This document shows, piece by piece, positions 1 to 7,928 of a DNA stretch of 35,449 nt. The position numbers and the translations under genes were made by a program. The notes beneath the pieces were generated by a model. It did not search any database. It was not told where the DNA came from and was given only the letters and a program-made list of their open reading frames with translations. Source of the stretch: Nitrospirota bacterium (lineage in GTDB: Bacteria > Nitrospirota > Thermodesulfovibrionia > Thermodesulfovibrionales > UBA6898); contig QKDO01000004.1 in the NCBI GenBank assembly GCA_003252075.1, positions 1 through 35,449 on the forward strand, in the 5' to 3' direction. How positions within the stretch are numbered: position 1 is the first letter of the stretch; every line of letters begins with the position of its first letter.

Positions 1-1
1 A

Positions 2-85
2 GCGATGGGATATGTTGCTGACGTAGTCGGCGGATTGTCAAAGACGAAGATCGACGAGACCGCAGAGGCAAAAGCGCAGAACTAA
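2..85 (+). CDS. C-terminal end of an unidentified protein (partial)
   Basis: The frame is open from the left edge and ends at TAA 83-85, leaving only 27 residues (AMGYVADVVGGLSKTKIDET...). The tail is rich in Ala, Lys and Glu, and no family can be recognised from it. A strong intrinsic terminator begins about 20 bases after the stop, which supports this being the real 3' end of a rightward gene. The start lies outside the window. Confidence 0.5.
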   Translation, partial: AMGYVADVVGGLSKTKIDETAEAKAQN

Positions 86-106
86 TCCATTCAGATACCT
101 CCCCTG

Positions 107-143
107 GGCACCTGCAGGACACTGTCCGCAGGTGCCTTTTTTT
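107..143 (+). terminator. Rho-independent terminator
   Basis: Inverted arms GGCACCTGC (107-115) and GCAGGTGCC (128-136) enclose an inner GGAC/GTCC helix with a 3-nt loop and are followed by seven T (137-143). It ends the gene whose stop codon is at 83-85. The stretch from 144 to 307 holds no convincing gene. Confidence 0.9.
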
Positions 144-307
144 GGCCGGGAAAAATCCAAATTTTTCACAATAATAGGTTCAGATTAGCCTGCCCACTTA
201 ATCGAAGGTGAAATGCGCATCGTCATCATGCGTTTGCGTTAGGAGGTGGAAGAAGTCGAGAAATGCGTTGAAAGGCGTCGTAAAGACAAATCCTGTCTTC
301 TACATAT

Positions 308-347
308 AAAGAGAGGGGCAGGGAGAAATTCCCCCGCCCCTCTCTTT
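308..347. terminator. Bidirectional hairpin terminator after hsp20
   Basis: The 12-bp arms AAAGAGAGGGGC (308-319) and GCCCCTCTCTTT (336-347) form a very stable hairpin. It lies directly after the hsp20 stop codon on the minus strand. The A/T flanks on both sides let it act in either direction, closing the leftward heat-shock operon. Confidence 0.8.
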
Positions 348-350
348 CGG

Positions 351-806
351 TTATGAAATGTCAACCTTGATCTCGGCTGCCTTTGCCTCTTCCTTCTTCG
401 GGAATATCATCTCTAGCACACCGTTCTTGAAGGACGCCTGTGCCTTTGCTGAGTCTATATCCTGAGGAAGCTGGACTGTCCGCATATATGTGCCGTGGCT
501 CCGTTCCTGCACATAATAGTCCTCCGACCTGATCTCCTCTTCTTTCTTTGGCTCTGCCTTGAGGGTCAGCGTGTCCTTGGTAATCGATAGGTCAATGTGG
601 TCCTTCTCAATACCGGGCAGATCTGTCCGTATCACGATCTCGCCTTTGCGCTCGAAAATGTCGATGCTCGGCACGAGACTTGCCGGCGCGCCTTTTGAGA
701 TAAGGTGCGGCCGGGCAACCGGCTCTCCATACTCTCCGAACAGTTTGTCAAGGTTCCTTCTCATTTCCTCAAGTTCTCGTAAGGGACTCCATCTGATAAT
801 TGCCAT
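351..806 (-). CDS. Hsp20/alpha-crystallin small heat-shock protein
   Basis: A 151-residue ATP-independent holdase that binds unfolding proteins and hands them to the DnaK/ClpB refolding system. The N-terminal segment (SPLRELEEMRRNLDKLF) is typical of bacterial class A small heat-shock proteins. The alpha-crystallin domain spans about residues 46-137 and ends in the signature FKNGVLEMIFPK. A C-terminal IxV-type motif (EIKVDI, about 145-150) would dock into a neighbouring subunit during oligomer assembly. The start has an AAGGAG ribosome-binding site. The gene lies 94 bp downstream of clpB on the same strand and is the last gene before a hairpin terminator, so it is probably co-transcribed with the chaperone operon, perhaps with an additional internal promoter. 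Function is confidently assigned from the family. Confidence 0.95.
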   Translation of the reverse strand: MAIIRWSPLRELEEMRRNLDKLFGEYGEPVARPHLISKGAPASLVPSIDIFERKGEIVIRTDLPGIEKDHIDLSITKDTLTLKAEPKKEEEIRSEDYYVQERSHGTYMRTVQLPQDIDSAKAQASFKNGVLEMIFPKKEEAKAAEIKVDIS

Positions 807-822
807 GATCCAACTCCTTTAT

Positions 823-860
823 GTATTACCCCATCAGTGGTTCATCCTGTCAAAGACAGG
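823..860 (-). promoter_or_regulatory. Possible internal promoter and small hairpin before hsp20
   Basis: On the minus strand, TTGACA (848-853) and TAATAC (823-828) are separated by 19 nt, wider than optimal. The -35 overlaps a small hairpin CCTGTC-TTT-GACAGG (846-860). This could give hsp20 extra expression or mark an RNA processing site between clpB and hsp20. The evidence is weak. Confidence 0.3.
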
Positions 861-900
861 CAAATGTAAGACTGCATCACCTCCTCTGTTGCGCCATCTG

Positions 901-3540
901 TCATGATACGATCTCTGCGGGAACCTCCCTGCTGAATACGACCTGTTCGTTCTCCACATCCACTTCAACGGTATCTCCCTCCTGGAAGGTCCTGTCTAGG
1001 ATCTTTTTTGCCAGATCGTTCAGGATCATCTTCTGGAGCATCCTCTTGAGTGGCCGGGCTCCATAGATGGGGTCGAACCCTGTCTCGGCGAAGTATTCCT
1101 TTGCCCGCTCCGTAAGCTTCAGGTCAATGTTCTTTTCCCTGATGAACTTCTTCATCCTCTCGACCTGGATCTCAACGATCCTGGTGAGCAGGGTCTTGGT
1201 CAGCGGATTGAAGATGATGATCTCATCCACGCGGTTCAGGAACTCGGGCCTGAAAAACGCCTTCAGGTCCTCCATCACCTTTTCCTTAAACTCCTTGCCA
1301 GAGCTATCGACCCAGTAGGCGGCGGGCTTCCTTTCCCTTTCGAGCAACATATCCTGGATGTGTGAACTGCCAATGTTGGAGGTCATGATAACTACCGTGT
1401 TCCTGAAGTCAACGGTCTTGCCGTGGCTGTCCGTCAGCCTGCCGTCGTCGAGAAGCTGCAGTAAGAGGTTAAATACCTCGGGATGTGCCTTCTCGACCTC
1501 GTCAAAGAGCACTACAGCATAAGGTCTCCTCCGCACAGCCTCGGTAAGTTGACCGCCCTCCTCATAGCCGATATAGCCCGGAGGTGCACCGATAAGCCGT
1601 GAGACCGTATGCCGTTCCTGATACTCGGACATATCGATCCTGATCATCGCGTTCTCATCATCGAAGAGGAACTCGGCAAGCGCCTTTGCAAGCTCTGTTT
1701 TACCGACACCGGTCGGACCAAGGAATATGAACGATCCGATCGGTCTGTTCGGGTCCTGAATTCCAGCTCGCGCCCTCCGGACAGCATTCGAAACGGCTTC
1801 GATTGCCTCATCCTGTCCGACCACCCGCAGTTTGAGCCGTTCATCCATGTGGAGCAGCTTCTGCACCTCGCCTTCGAGCATCTTCGATACCGGGATGCCG
1901 GTCCATTTAGAGACAACCTCTGCGATATCCTCTTCGTCAACCTCTTCTTTCAGCATCTTCCTCTTTTCCTGCGCATCCCGGAGCCTAGCATTTGCTGCCT
2001 CCAGTGCCTTCTGCAGTTCGAGCTGCTTTCCGTATTTAAGCTCCGCCGCTCTGGTGAGGTCTCCTTCACGCTCTGCCTTTTCGGATTCTATCTTTGTTTG
2101 CTCGATTTGCTCCTTCAGGCTACGGATCCTGCTGATAATTTCCTTTTCGCTGAGCCACTGGGCCCTAAGCTCATCTCTTCTCGACTGGTGCTCTGCCATC
2201 TCCTTCCTGATCTTATTGAGTTTCTCCTTCGATTCCCTTGCATCCTCTTTCATCACTGCCTGTTTTTCTATTTCAAGCTGTCGGAGCTTGCGCTCGATCT
2301 CGTCAAGCTCAACCGGCATGCTATCGATCTCCATCCGGATCTTCGACGCAGACTCGTCAATCAGATCGATTGCCTTGTCAGGAAGAAACCGGTCTGTGAT
2401 ATAGCGGTGCGAAAGCACGGCGGCAGAGATAAGTGCAGCATCCTTGATCTTCACGCCGTGGTGCACCTCGTACCTGCCTTTCAGTCCCCGCAGGATCGAG
2501 ATGGTGTCCTCGACCGAGGGCTCCTTGATCAGCACCGGCTGAAAACGCCGTTCGAGCGCAGGGTCCTTTTCAATGTGTTTTCGGTACTCACCGAGCGTCG
2601 TAGCGCCGACGCACCGAAGCTCCCCGCGGGCAAGCGCGGGCTTGAGCATATTAGAGGCATCGATTGCTCCCTCTGCTGCTCCCGCTCCGACCAAGGTATG
2701 AAGCTCATCGATAAAGAGGATGACCTTTCCTTCTGACTCCTCGATCTCCTTCAGTACTGCCTTGAGCCTGTCCTCGAATTCTCCCCTGAATTTCGAGCCT
2801 GCAATGAGCGCCCCCATATCGAGCGAAACAACTTTCTTGTCCTTCAGGGTTTCGGGTACATCACCGGCAACAATCCGCTGTGCAAGCCCCTCTGCTATTG
2901 CAGTCTTCCCTACCCCCGGATCGCCAATGAGGACAGGATTGTTCTTTGTTCTGCGAGAAAGCACCTGGATGATCCTCCGAATCTCTTCGTCACGCCCGAT
3001 CACGGGGTCGAGTTTACCCTTTGCAGCGAGTTCCGTAAGGTCCTTGCTGAATTTCTTCAGCGCCTGATACTTTTCTTCAGGGCTCTGGTCAGTGACTCGC
3101 TGAGTACCCCTGATATCTCGCATGGCTGCAAGGAGTTTGCTCTGATCGACGCCGTATCGTTTCAGGATATCAGCCGCCGGACAGTCTACCCGGAGAACAC
3201 CGATCAGAAGATGCTCGACACTTACATACTCATCCTTCAGGTGCTCTGCCTCTTTCCGCGCGGCCTCGAGTACGTCCTTTAGTTTCTGTGTTATATAGAT
3301 CTGCCCTACAGGCGTCGCGCCGATCACCTTCGGCATCCGGTCAAGCACAACCTCGACGTCCTTCTTGAGGAGTGTTACATTAACACCGATCCGCTTGATG
3401 ATCTGCGCAGCAACACCTTCCTCGTCGTCCAGCAGAGACCAGAGGAGATGCTCGGCGTCAATCTGCTGATGCCCCTTGCTCTCCGCGAGTCTGTGTGCAC
3501 TCTGTACGGCCTCCTGGCTTTTTATGGTAAAGTTTTCCAT
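901..3540 (-). CDS. clpB: ATP-dependent disaggregase ClpB
   Basis: An 879-residue Hsp100 protein, normal length for the family, which extracts polypeptides from aggregates by threading them through a hexameric pore together with DnaK/DnaJ. The Clp N-domain covers about residues 1-145. AAA+ domain 1 has Walker A GDPGVGKT (206-213) and Walker B ILFIDE (274-279). The coiled-coil M-domain, diagnostic of ClpB against ClpA/ClpC, covers about 405-535. AAA+ domain 2 has Walker A GPTGVGKT (608-615) and Walker B VVLFDE (676-681). The start follows a near-perfect AAGGAGG site 4 nt upstream and is only 9 nt after the hspR stop, so it belongs to the dnaJ-hspR-clpB operon. No unusual substitutions were seen in the motifs. 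Confidence 0.98.
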   Translation of the reverse strand: MENFTIKSQEAVQSAHRLAESKGHQQIDAEHLLWSLLDDEEGVAAQIIKRIGVNVTLLKKDVEVVLDRMPKVIGATPVGQIYITQKLKDVLEAARKEAEHLKDEYVSVEHLLIGVLRVDCPAADILKRYGVDQSKLLAAMRDIRGTQRVTDQSPEEKYQALKKFSKDLTELAAKGKLDPVIGRDEEIRRIIQVLSRRTKNNPVLIGDPGVGKTAIAEGLAQRIVAGDVPETLKDKKVVSLDMGALIAGSKFRGEFEDRLKAVLKEIEESEGKVILFIDELHTLVGAGAAEGAIDASNMLKPALARGELRCVGATTLGEYRKHIEKDPALERRFQPVLIKEPSVEDTISILRGLKGRYEVHHGVKIKDAALISAAVLSHRYITDRFLPDKAIDLIDESASKIRMEIDSMPVELDEIERKLRQLEIEKQAVMKEDARESKEKLNKIRKEMAEHQSRRDELRAQWLSEKEIISRIRSLKEQIEQTKIESEKAEREGDLTRAAELKYGKQLELQKALEAANARLRDAQEKRKMLKEEVDEEDIAEVVSKWTGIPVSKMLEGEVQKLLHMDERLKLRVVGQDEAIEAVSNAVRRARAGIQDPNRPIGSFIFLGPTGVGKTELAKALAEFLFDDENAMIRIDMSEYQERHTVSRLIGAPPGYIGYEEGGQLTEAVRRRPYAVVLFDEVEKAHPEVFNLLLQLLDDGRLTDSHGKTVDFRNTVVIMTSNIGSSHIQDMLLERERKPAAYWVDSSGKEFKEKVMEDLKAFFRPEFLNRVDEIIIFNPLTKTLLTRIVEIQVERMKKFIREKNIDLKLTERAKEYFAETGFDPIYGARPLKRMLQKMILNDLAKKILDRTFQEGDTVEVDVENEQVVFSREVPAEIVS

Positions 3541-3549
3541 AGTGCCTCC

Positions 3550-3903
3550 TTAATCATCTTCCCGCAGCGCTCTGCGTAATTTTTCTCTGAAATCCTTTCT
3601 TACCTCATCCTCAAGGCAGGCCATCATCTCTTCCATCTCCTGCTGGAGCACTTCCATGCGATGGCGCATCCTCAGGATTATGTCAACACCCGCCCTGTTC
3701 ACCCCGAGCTCCCGTGTGAGCTGGAGCACCAGGTTCAGCTTTTCGATATCGCTTTCTGAATACACCCTCTGCCTGTTTGCTCTTTTCGGCCGGATAAAGC
3801 CCTCCCGTTCATAGAGCCGCAAGGTCTGAGGATGGACATCCAGCAGTTTTGAGACAATGCTGATCAGGTATACCGGTTCGTCCTTGTCTCTTTTTCTCAT
3901 CAC
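3550..3903 (-). CDS. hspR: HspR-type MerR-family heat-shock repressor
   Basis: A 117-residue regulator with a MerR-type winged helix-turn-helix at about residues 10-75 ([21 protein letters not shown], then REGFIRPKR and [11 protein letters not shown]). A helical segment (about 85-117) follows in place of a metal-binding domain. The motif [12 protein letters not shown] and the size match HspR, which in actinobacteria and epsilonproteobacteria represses chaperone genes and uses DnaK as co-repressor. The start codon overlaps the dnaJ stop by 4 nt (ATGA), so translation is coupled, and clpB follows at 9 nt. Inferred role: autorepression of this operon through half-sites at the dnaJ promoter. It could be a divergent MerR regulator, but the operon context makes HspR the best call. 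Confidence 0.88.
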   Translation of the reverse strand: MMRKRDKDEPVYLISIVSKLLDVHPQTLRLYEREGFIRPKRANRQRVYSESDIEKLNLVLQLTRELGVNRAGVDIILRMRHRMEVLQQEMEEMMACLEDEVRKDFREKLRRALREDD

Positions 3904-4985
3904 GTAACCATACCCTTTCTCGGCGACTCTCTGTAGAGCTTTTCTATCTCCTGTATTGCCTCCTTTTCCCTCTCAGACACCGTCTTCGGCACAGCGACCT
4001 TCATGGTGACGAACTGGTTGCCGCGTTTCCCGGTCCGTGAAGAGGGAAAACCCTTGCCCGAGAGCTTAAACTTCTGACCGCTCTGAGACCCGGCGGGAAG
4101 GGTCATGACCGTGGCGCCATCCATAGTAGGTACCTCGATCTTGGCGCCGAGTGCTGCCTCTCCAAAGGTAACGGGGAGATCAAGATACAGGTCATCCCCC
4201 TTGCGGGTGAAGAGGGAATGGGGGCGCACCGTGATCTCTATCTGAAGGTCTCCTGGTGTTCCCTTCCCCTCACCTGCCCCGCCCATACCCCGCAGTCTGA
4301 CGCGCGATCCACTATCCGCACCTGCAGGGATCTTTACCTTTATGGATTCCGTATGCAGGATCCTTCCTTTGCCATTGCAGGAGCTGCACTGCTTCGTAAC
4401 CTTCCTGCCGCTTCCCCCGCATGCACTGCAATGCTGGGACATTTTGAAGAAGCCCTTCGATGCCGTGACCTTGCCGGTCCCCTTGCAGGTAGAGCACTGC
4501 TGATAGGTTTCTGCGCCGGTGCCGCCACACGCACTACAGTTAATCTCGCGGTTGAAGGTTATGGGCTTCGTGACGCCATGGAACGCCTCATCCATGGTCA
4601 GCTCGATTCCCATGACAAGGTCAGGTCCGCGCAGGTCTGCCCCTTCGGATCCTCTGCCTGAACCGAACATGTCTGAAAAGATATCTCCAAAACCCCCAAA
4701 GTCGAACCTGTCGCCGGAGGTATATGTCCTATAGTCAAATCCGGGACCACCACTGTCAAAGGGTGACCTTCCAAACTGGTCATATTCAGCTCTCTTCTTT
4801 TCATCGCCAAGGACCTCATACGCTTCATTGAGCTCTTTAAACTTATGTTCGGCGGTCTTGTCGCCGGGATTGAGGTCTGGATGATATTTGCGCGCAAGCT
4901 TGCGGAATGCCTTCTTGATGTCATCCTGCGAGGCCTTCTTATCAATGCCGAGAATTTCGTAGTAATCCTTCGTGGTATTAGCCAT
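3900..4985 (-). CDS. dnaJ: DnaJ/CbpA-type Hsp40 co-chaperone with zinc fingers
   Basis: A 361-residue type I Hsp40. The J-domain (1-70) carries the HPD tripeptide at 35-37 that stimulates the DnaK ATPase. A Gly/Phe-rich linker covers about 73-118. Four CxxCxGxG zinc repeats lie at about 150-157, 164-171, 186-193 and 200-207. The C-terminal substrate-binding domains follow. The start has an AAGGAG site, and a consensus sigma70 promoter lies 18-47 nt upstream. It is the first gene of the leftward dnaJ-hspR-clpB-hsp20 operon. No dnaK or grpE is present in the window, so this may be a second, stress-dedicated DnaJ copy rather than the one linked to dnaK. Confidence 0.96.
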   Translation of the reverse strand: MANTTKDYYEILGIDKKASQDDIKKAFRKLARKYHPDLNPGDKTAEHKFKELNEAYEVLGDEKKRAEYDQFGRSPFDSGGPGFDYRTYTSGDRFDFGGFGDIFSDMFGSGRGSEGADLRGPDLVMGIELTMDEAFHGVTKPITFNREINCSACGGTGAETYQQCSTCKGTGKVTASKGFFKMSQHCSACGGSGRKVTKQCSSCNGKGRILHTESIKVKIPAGADSGSRVRLRGMGGAGEGKGTPGDLQIEITVRPHSLFTRKGDDLYLDLPVTFGEAALGAKIEVPTMDGATVMTLPAGSQSGQKFKLSGKGFPSSRTGKRGNQFVTMKVAVPKTVSEREKEAIQEIEKLYRESPRKGMVT

Positions 4986-5003
4986 TCTATCTCCTTAGTT
5001 CAT

Positions 5004-5033
5004 ATAATATAGCTTTAGTCAAGTCATGTCAAG
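5004..5033 (-). promoter_or_regulatory. Sigma70 promoter of the dnaJ operon with HspR-like half-sites
   Basis: Read leftward, the promoter is TTGACA (5027-5032), a 17-nt spacer, and TATTAT (5004-5009), nearly consensus. The -35 is embedded in a direct repeat CTTGAC-ATGA-CTTGAC (minus strand, 5018-5033). CTTGA(C/G)T-like half-sites are what HspR binds in the known HAIR operator, but there the two half-sites are inverted, not direct. Repression of a strong promoter by the hspR product is therefore plausible but not proven. Confidence 0.75.
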
Positions 5034-5036
5034 AAG

Positions 5037-5059
5037 CTTTCTATGGCCCTTTCTATGGC
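5037..5059. repeat. Tandem 11-nt direct repeat upstream of dnaJ
   Basis: CTTTCTATGGC occurs at 5037-5047 and again at 5049-5059, one base apart, so the period is 12 nt (about one helical turn). It sits just upstream of the dnaJ -35 element. Same-face spacing would suit a dimeric regulator. No known binding-site consensus was recognised. Confidence 0.45.
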
Positions 5060-5109
5060 GGCAAGCATAGATATAGAATAATATTTCTTTTGTGTAAGAA
5101 ATACACAGG

Positions 5110-5138
5110 TTACGTTATGCAGATCATTAAGGTAAAAT
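5110..5138 (+). promoter_or_regulatory. Promoter of the HD-domain gene
   Basis: TTACGT (5110-5115), a 17-nt spacer and TAAAAT (5133-5138) precede the ATG at 5161. The predicted 5' leader is only about 16 nt and lacks a clear Shine-Dalgarno sequence. It is divergent from the dnaJ promoter. Confidence 0.55.
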
Positions 5139-5160
5139 AGAGAACATCTTTTGAGACATA

Positions 5161-5742
5161 ATGGACCCGCTTCAGATCATAGGAAAATACGCACCGTTCG
5201 GCTCACTTGCCTATAGTATGCTGGTGGCACACAGTTCCGTGGTCATGGAAAGAGCTCTTTTACTCTCGGAAAGCGTCAGGCACCTTAATCCGGACTGTGG
5301 ATTCATCAGGGAGGCTGCAATGCTCCATGACATAGGAATCGTCCTGGTTAATGAACCGAGGCTTGGCTGCAGCGGGAACGAGCCTTACATTTGCCACGGA
5401 TATCTTGGCCGCCGGATGCTTGAAGAGGAAGGCTATCCCCTGCACGCACTGGTATGCGAACGGCATATCGGCACAGGCATTACGGTCAGCGATATAGATG
5501 CCCAGAACCTTCCCCTGCCGAGACGCGATATGCAGCCCGTCTCTATCGAGGAGAAGATCATCTGTTATGCTGACAAGTTCTTTTCAAAAAGGGTCGGGCG
5601 GATACACGCTGAAAAATCCCTATCTGAAGTGAGAATTGAGATAGCTAAATATGGTGCAGACAGGTTGAAGACATTCGAAGAACTGCATGCCCTTTTCAGT
5701 AAAGGACCTGTTCCAGAAAAAGTCCCGAAGCAGGAGCTGTAG
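5161..5742 (+). CDS. HD-domain metal-dependent phosphohydrolase (TIGR00295-like)
   Basis: A 193-residue soluble HD-superfamily protein. It shows H24 (in AHSSVVME), the HD pair in AAMLHDIGI (about residue 56), H80 (CHGYLGRR), H101 (CERHIGTGI) and the late Asp in CYADKFFSK. This is the full set of metal ligands expected for an active phosphohydrolase. Small stand-alone proteins of this kind are annotated TIGR00295; their substrate is not established. The gene stands alone under its own promoter, divergent from the heat-shock operon. Its last 47 bp overlap the 3' end of truA on the other strand. The fold and metal site are clear; the substrate is unknown. Confidence 0.85.
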   Translation: MDPLQIIGKYAPFGSLAYSMLVAHSSVVMERALLLSESVRHLNPDCGFIREAAMLHDIGIVLVNEPRLGCSGNEPYICHGYLGRRMLEEEGYPLHALVCERHIGTGITVSDIDAQNLPLPRRDMQPVSIEEKIICYADKFFSKRVGRIHAEKSLSEVRIEIAKYGADRLKTFEELHALFSKGPVPEKVPKQEL

Positions 5743-6487
5743 GGCCCGCAGCAGTTCTGTCCTTTGAGGCAAAAATGGCCGGGATGTCCTCTGCTGACAT
5801 CCGTCCTCTTCCCACCTCAACAAGGGTGCCGACAATATTCCTTGCCATATGCCTGAGGAAGGCATTGGCTTCCATGGCTACTTTGATATAGCTACCCGGC
5901 ATGGAAATGGTCATGAAGTCGAGGGTATCGAGAACAGATATCCGGATCATACTGATCGTCCTGACGGTTGTCTTCGCGCTGCATCCCGAAGCCCTGAATG
6001 CAGAGAAGTCATGCTCTCCCGAAAAATACTCTGCGGCCTTCATCATGGCATGAGTGTTCATTCTTATCCGTATATTCCAGGTATAGCGGGAAAAGAATGC
6101 AGCTCCGGTCCCGTTTAACCGCAGAAGGTATACATACCGCTTTCTTAGTGCATCATAGCGTGGATGGAACGCACGAGAGCTATCATCTGCCGAAAGTATC
6201 CGTATGTCCTGCGGGAGCTTTGCGTTCAGCGCTCTCTTCAGCACGTCTGCAGGGAGATCCGATCCGGTAGTGAATACAGCGACCTGACCACAAGCATGCA
6301 CACCGGCATCCGTCCTGCTTGCACCGATAAGCCGTATACGCTCGCCGGTGATGCTCCCTATCGTTCCGCTCAGAGTGTCCTGAATCGTGATGCCGGAACG
6401 CTGTGATTGCCAGCCGTGATACGCAGTACCGTCATATTCCAGCAGAAGCTTGATGGATCTCATGCCGGCATCAGCTGCATACCCCAT
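5696..6487 (-). CDS. truA: tRNA pseudouridine(38-40) synthase TruA
   Basis: A 263-residue enzyme that isomerises uridines 38, 39 and 40 in the tRNA anticodon stem. The catalytic Asp is D60 in GASRTDAGVHACGQ. The N-terminal strand KLLLEYDGTAYHGWQSQ (about 13-29) and the C-terminal HMARNIVGTLVEVG motif are typical. Start choice is uncertain: the ATG used here adds 8 residues before MRSIKLLLEYDGT, and the internal ATG at 6463 would give the more usual N-terminus. Neither has a good ribosome-binding site. The 3' end overlaps the convergent HD gene by 47 bp. Confidence 0.95.
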   Translation of the reverse strand: MGYAADAGMRSIKLLLEYDGTAYHGWQSQRSGITIQDTLSGTIGSITGERIRLIGASRTDAGVHACGQVAVFTTGSDLPADVLKRALNAKLPQDIRILSADDSSRAFHPRYDALRKRYVYLLRLNGTGAAFFSRYTWNIRIRMNTHAMMKAAEYFSGEHDFSAFRASGCSAKTTVRTISMIRISVLDTLDFMTISMPGSYIKVAMEANAFLRHMARNIVGTLVEVGRGRMSAEDIPAIFASKDRTAAGPTAPASGLFLEQVLY

Positions 6488-6538
6488 ATCATAGGTTCAC
6501 TTTGATAACGCACTCCCCGACGCGCCCTGCCTGTCAAT

Positions 6539-7861
6539 CTATTTGATATGCTCGGGAGCTATTTCGCCCAAGAATACTTCTGTCAGGCGAGGATCGAACT
6601 GGGTGCCGGACTTCTCCCTCAGTTCTTCGATCGCAGCATCCAGACTCATGGGCACCTTGTAAGAAAGCGGGCTCGTCATCGCATCAAAGGCTTCAGCGAC
6701 CGCTATAATGCGGGCGTGTAGCGGTATCTCTTCTCCCTTGAGCTCCGAAGGAGGGTAGCCATAGCCATCGAACCGCAGATGGTGATACAGGATGACTGGT
6801 GCAATCCCAGCGTAAAAGGTGATCGGCTTGATCATCTCATATCCGATGACCGGGTGCTGCGTGTAGATGTCCTTGTTATACGCCTCATCAAGATCGATCC
6901 GGAGAAAACCGACATCATGGAGGAGGCTTGCCATATAGAGTTGCTTTTTTTCCTGTTCTGTCATCTCAATAGCCTTTGCTATGATATTACTGTACCGGGC
7001 AACTCTTCGCGCATGTCCGCGCTTTTCGGGCTGCTGGTAGTCGATTGTCTCGAGGAGCATGTCTGTCAGATGTATCTCATAGTTCTTTTGGTCTTCGGCA
7101 AATTGCGTCTTAAGGATCGATATGGCGGCCTGCGCTGCAAGATACCTAAGGATCTCCTCGTCCCGCAGCCGATAGGAAAACCCTCCTGTCTTGTTCAGGA
7201 GTTCAAGCACTCCGATAACGCCGTCCCTTGCCTTAAGGGGCACGCAGAGCATTGACTTCGTCTCAAATCCCGTTATGGCGTCTATATCCGGGTCGAACCG
7301 TTTCTCCTCCTTCACATTACTACAGCGCACCGGTTTGCCTTCCTGCGCCACCCATCCCGTAATTCCTTTTCCCATCCCGACGGTTGTCCCGATCAGCCGG
7401 GATGCCTTTCCGCCTCGTACAAGTTTAAACTCCAGCTCCTTGTTGTCATTAATCAGCAGCAGGGAGCCGGCTTCTGATTGGGTGATGTCAAGGGCATAAT
7501 CCATGATCTTTTCGAGCAATATATCCCCGTAGACCTCTTCCCTTAAGTCTTTCGTGATGTTGAGCATCCGCTCAAGCCTTTTACTGTAATCGGAAATGAT
7601 CCGCACGGTTTTGCGCGAAAGAAGAATGGAAAGATAGAGGCCGAGAACGGAAAGAAAGAAGACAATACCGACGATAATGGAGATCGAAACTTCAGGAATA
7701 AATTTCACAAAAGGTACTAGGGGAGACATCGTATACCGTACAAGAATAAGGAATAGAGACAAAATGACGACCGTCACGATGGCATTCAGGGAAGCCACCT
7801 TTTTACGGACCTCCTGGATTACGGTGTTCTTGTTCTCTTCGTAGGTCTCAGACATACCCAT
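6539..7861 (-). CDS. Membrane-anchored GAF / HD-GYP protein (c-di-GMP phosphodiesterase-like)
   Basis: A 440-residue protein with two predicted membrane helices (about 25-45 and 57-82), a GAF sensor domain (about 112-252) and an HD-GYP domain (about 265-435). The HD pair lies in ASLLHDVGF (315-316) and the signature is HHLRFDGYGYP (360-370). HD-GYP proteins hydrolyse cyclic di-GMP with a di- or tri-nuclear metal centre, and the GAF domain would set activity from a small-molecule or redox cue. The open frame extends to 8071, but those 70 residues overlap the upstream PLP-enzyme gene and are not family-like, so I chose ATG 7861 (an alternative ATG lies at 7855). No DNA-binding or receiver domain is present. 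A PilZ effector is encoded at 20996. Confidence 0.88.
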   Translation of the reverse strand: MGMSETYEENKNTVIQEVRKKVASLNAIVTVVILSLFLILVRYTMSPLVPFVKFIPEVSISIIVGIVFFLSVLGLYLSILLSRKTVRIISDYSKRLERMLNITKDLREEVYGDILLEKIMDYALDITQSEAGSLLLINDNKELEFKLVRGGKASRLIGTTVGMGKGITGWVAQEGKPVRCSNVKEEKRFDPDIDAITGFETKSMLCVPLKARDGVIGVLELLNKTGGFSYRLRDEEILRYLAAQAAISILKTQFAEDQKNYEIHLTDMLLETIDYQQPEKRGHARRVARYSNIIAKAIEMTEQEKKQLYMASLLHDVGFLRIDLDEAYNKDIYTQHPVIGYEMIKPITFYAGIAPVILYHHLRFDGYGYPPSELKGEEIPLHARIIAVAEAFDAMTSPLSYKVPMSLDAAIEELREKSGTQFDPRLTEVFLGEIAPEHIK

Positions 7862-7928
7862 AACTTTAAACCAGCAGGATTCAGATGTCAACGCAGATAT
7901 AGAAGAGAGATACCAGATGCAGCGGCAG

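Noticed and set aside
201-260. AGGAGG-like sequence at 241-246 as a ribosome-binding site
   Set aside because: No suitably spaced start codon opens a frame of useful length after it.
1609-2736. A 375-codon plus-strand frame opposite clpB
   Set aside because: Antisense shadow of the conserved clpB reading frame, with low-complexity Leu/Cys-rich composition and no motif.
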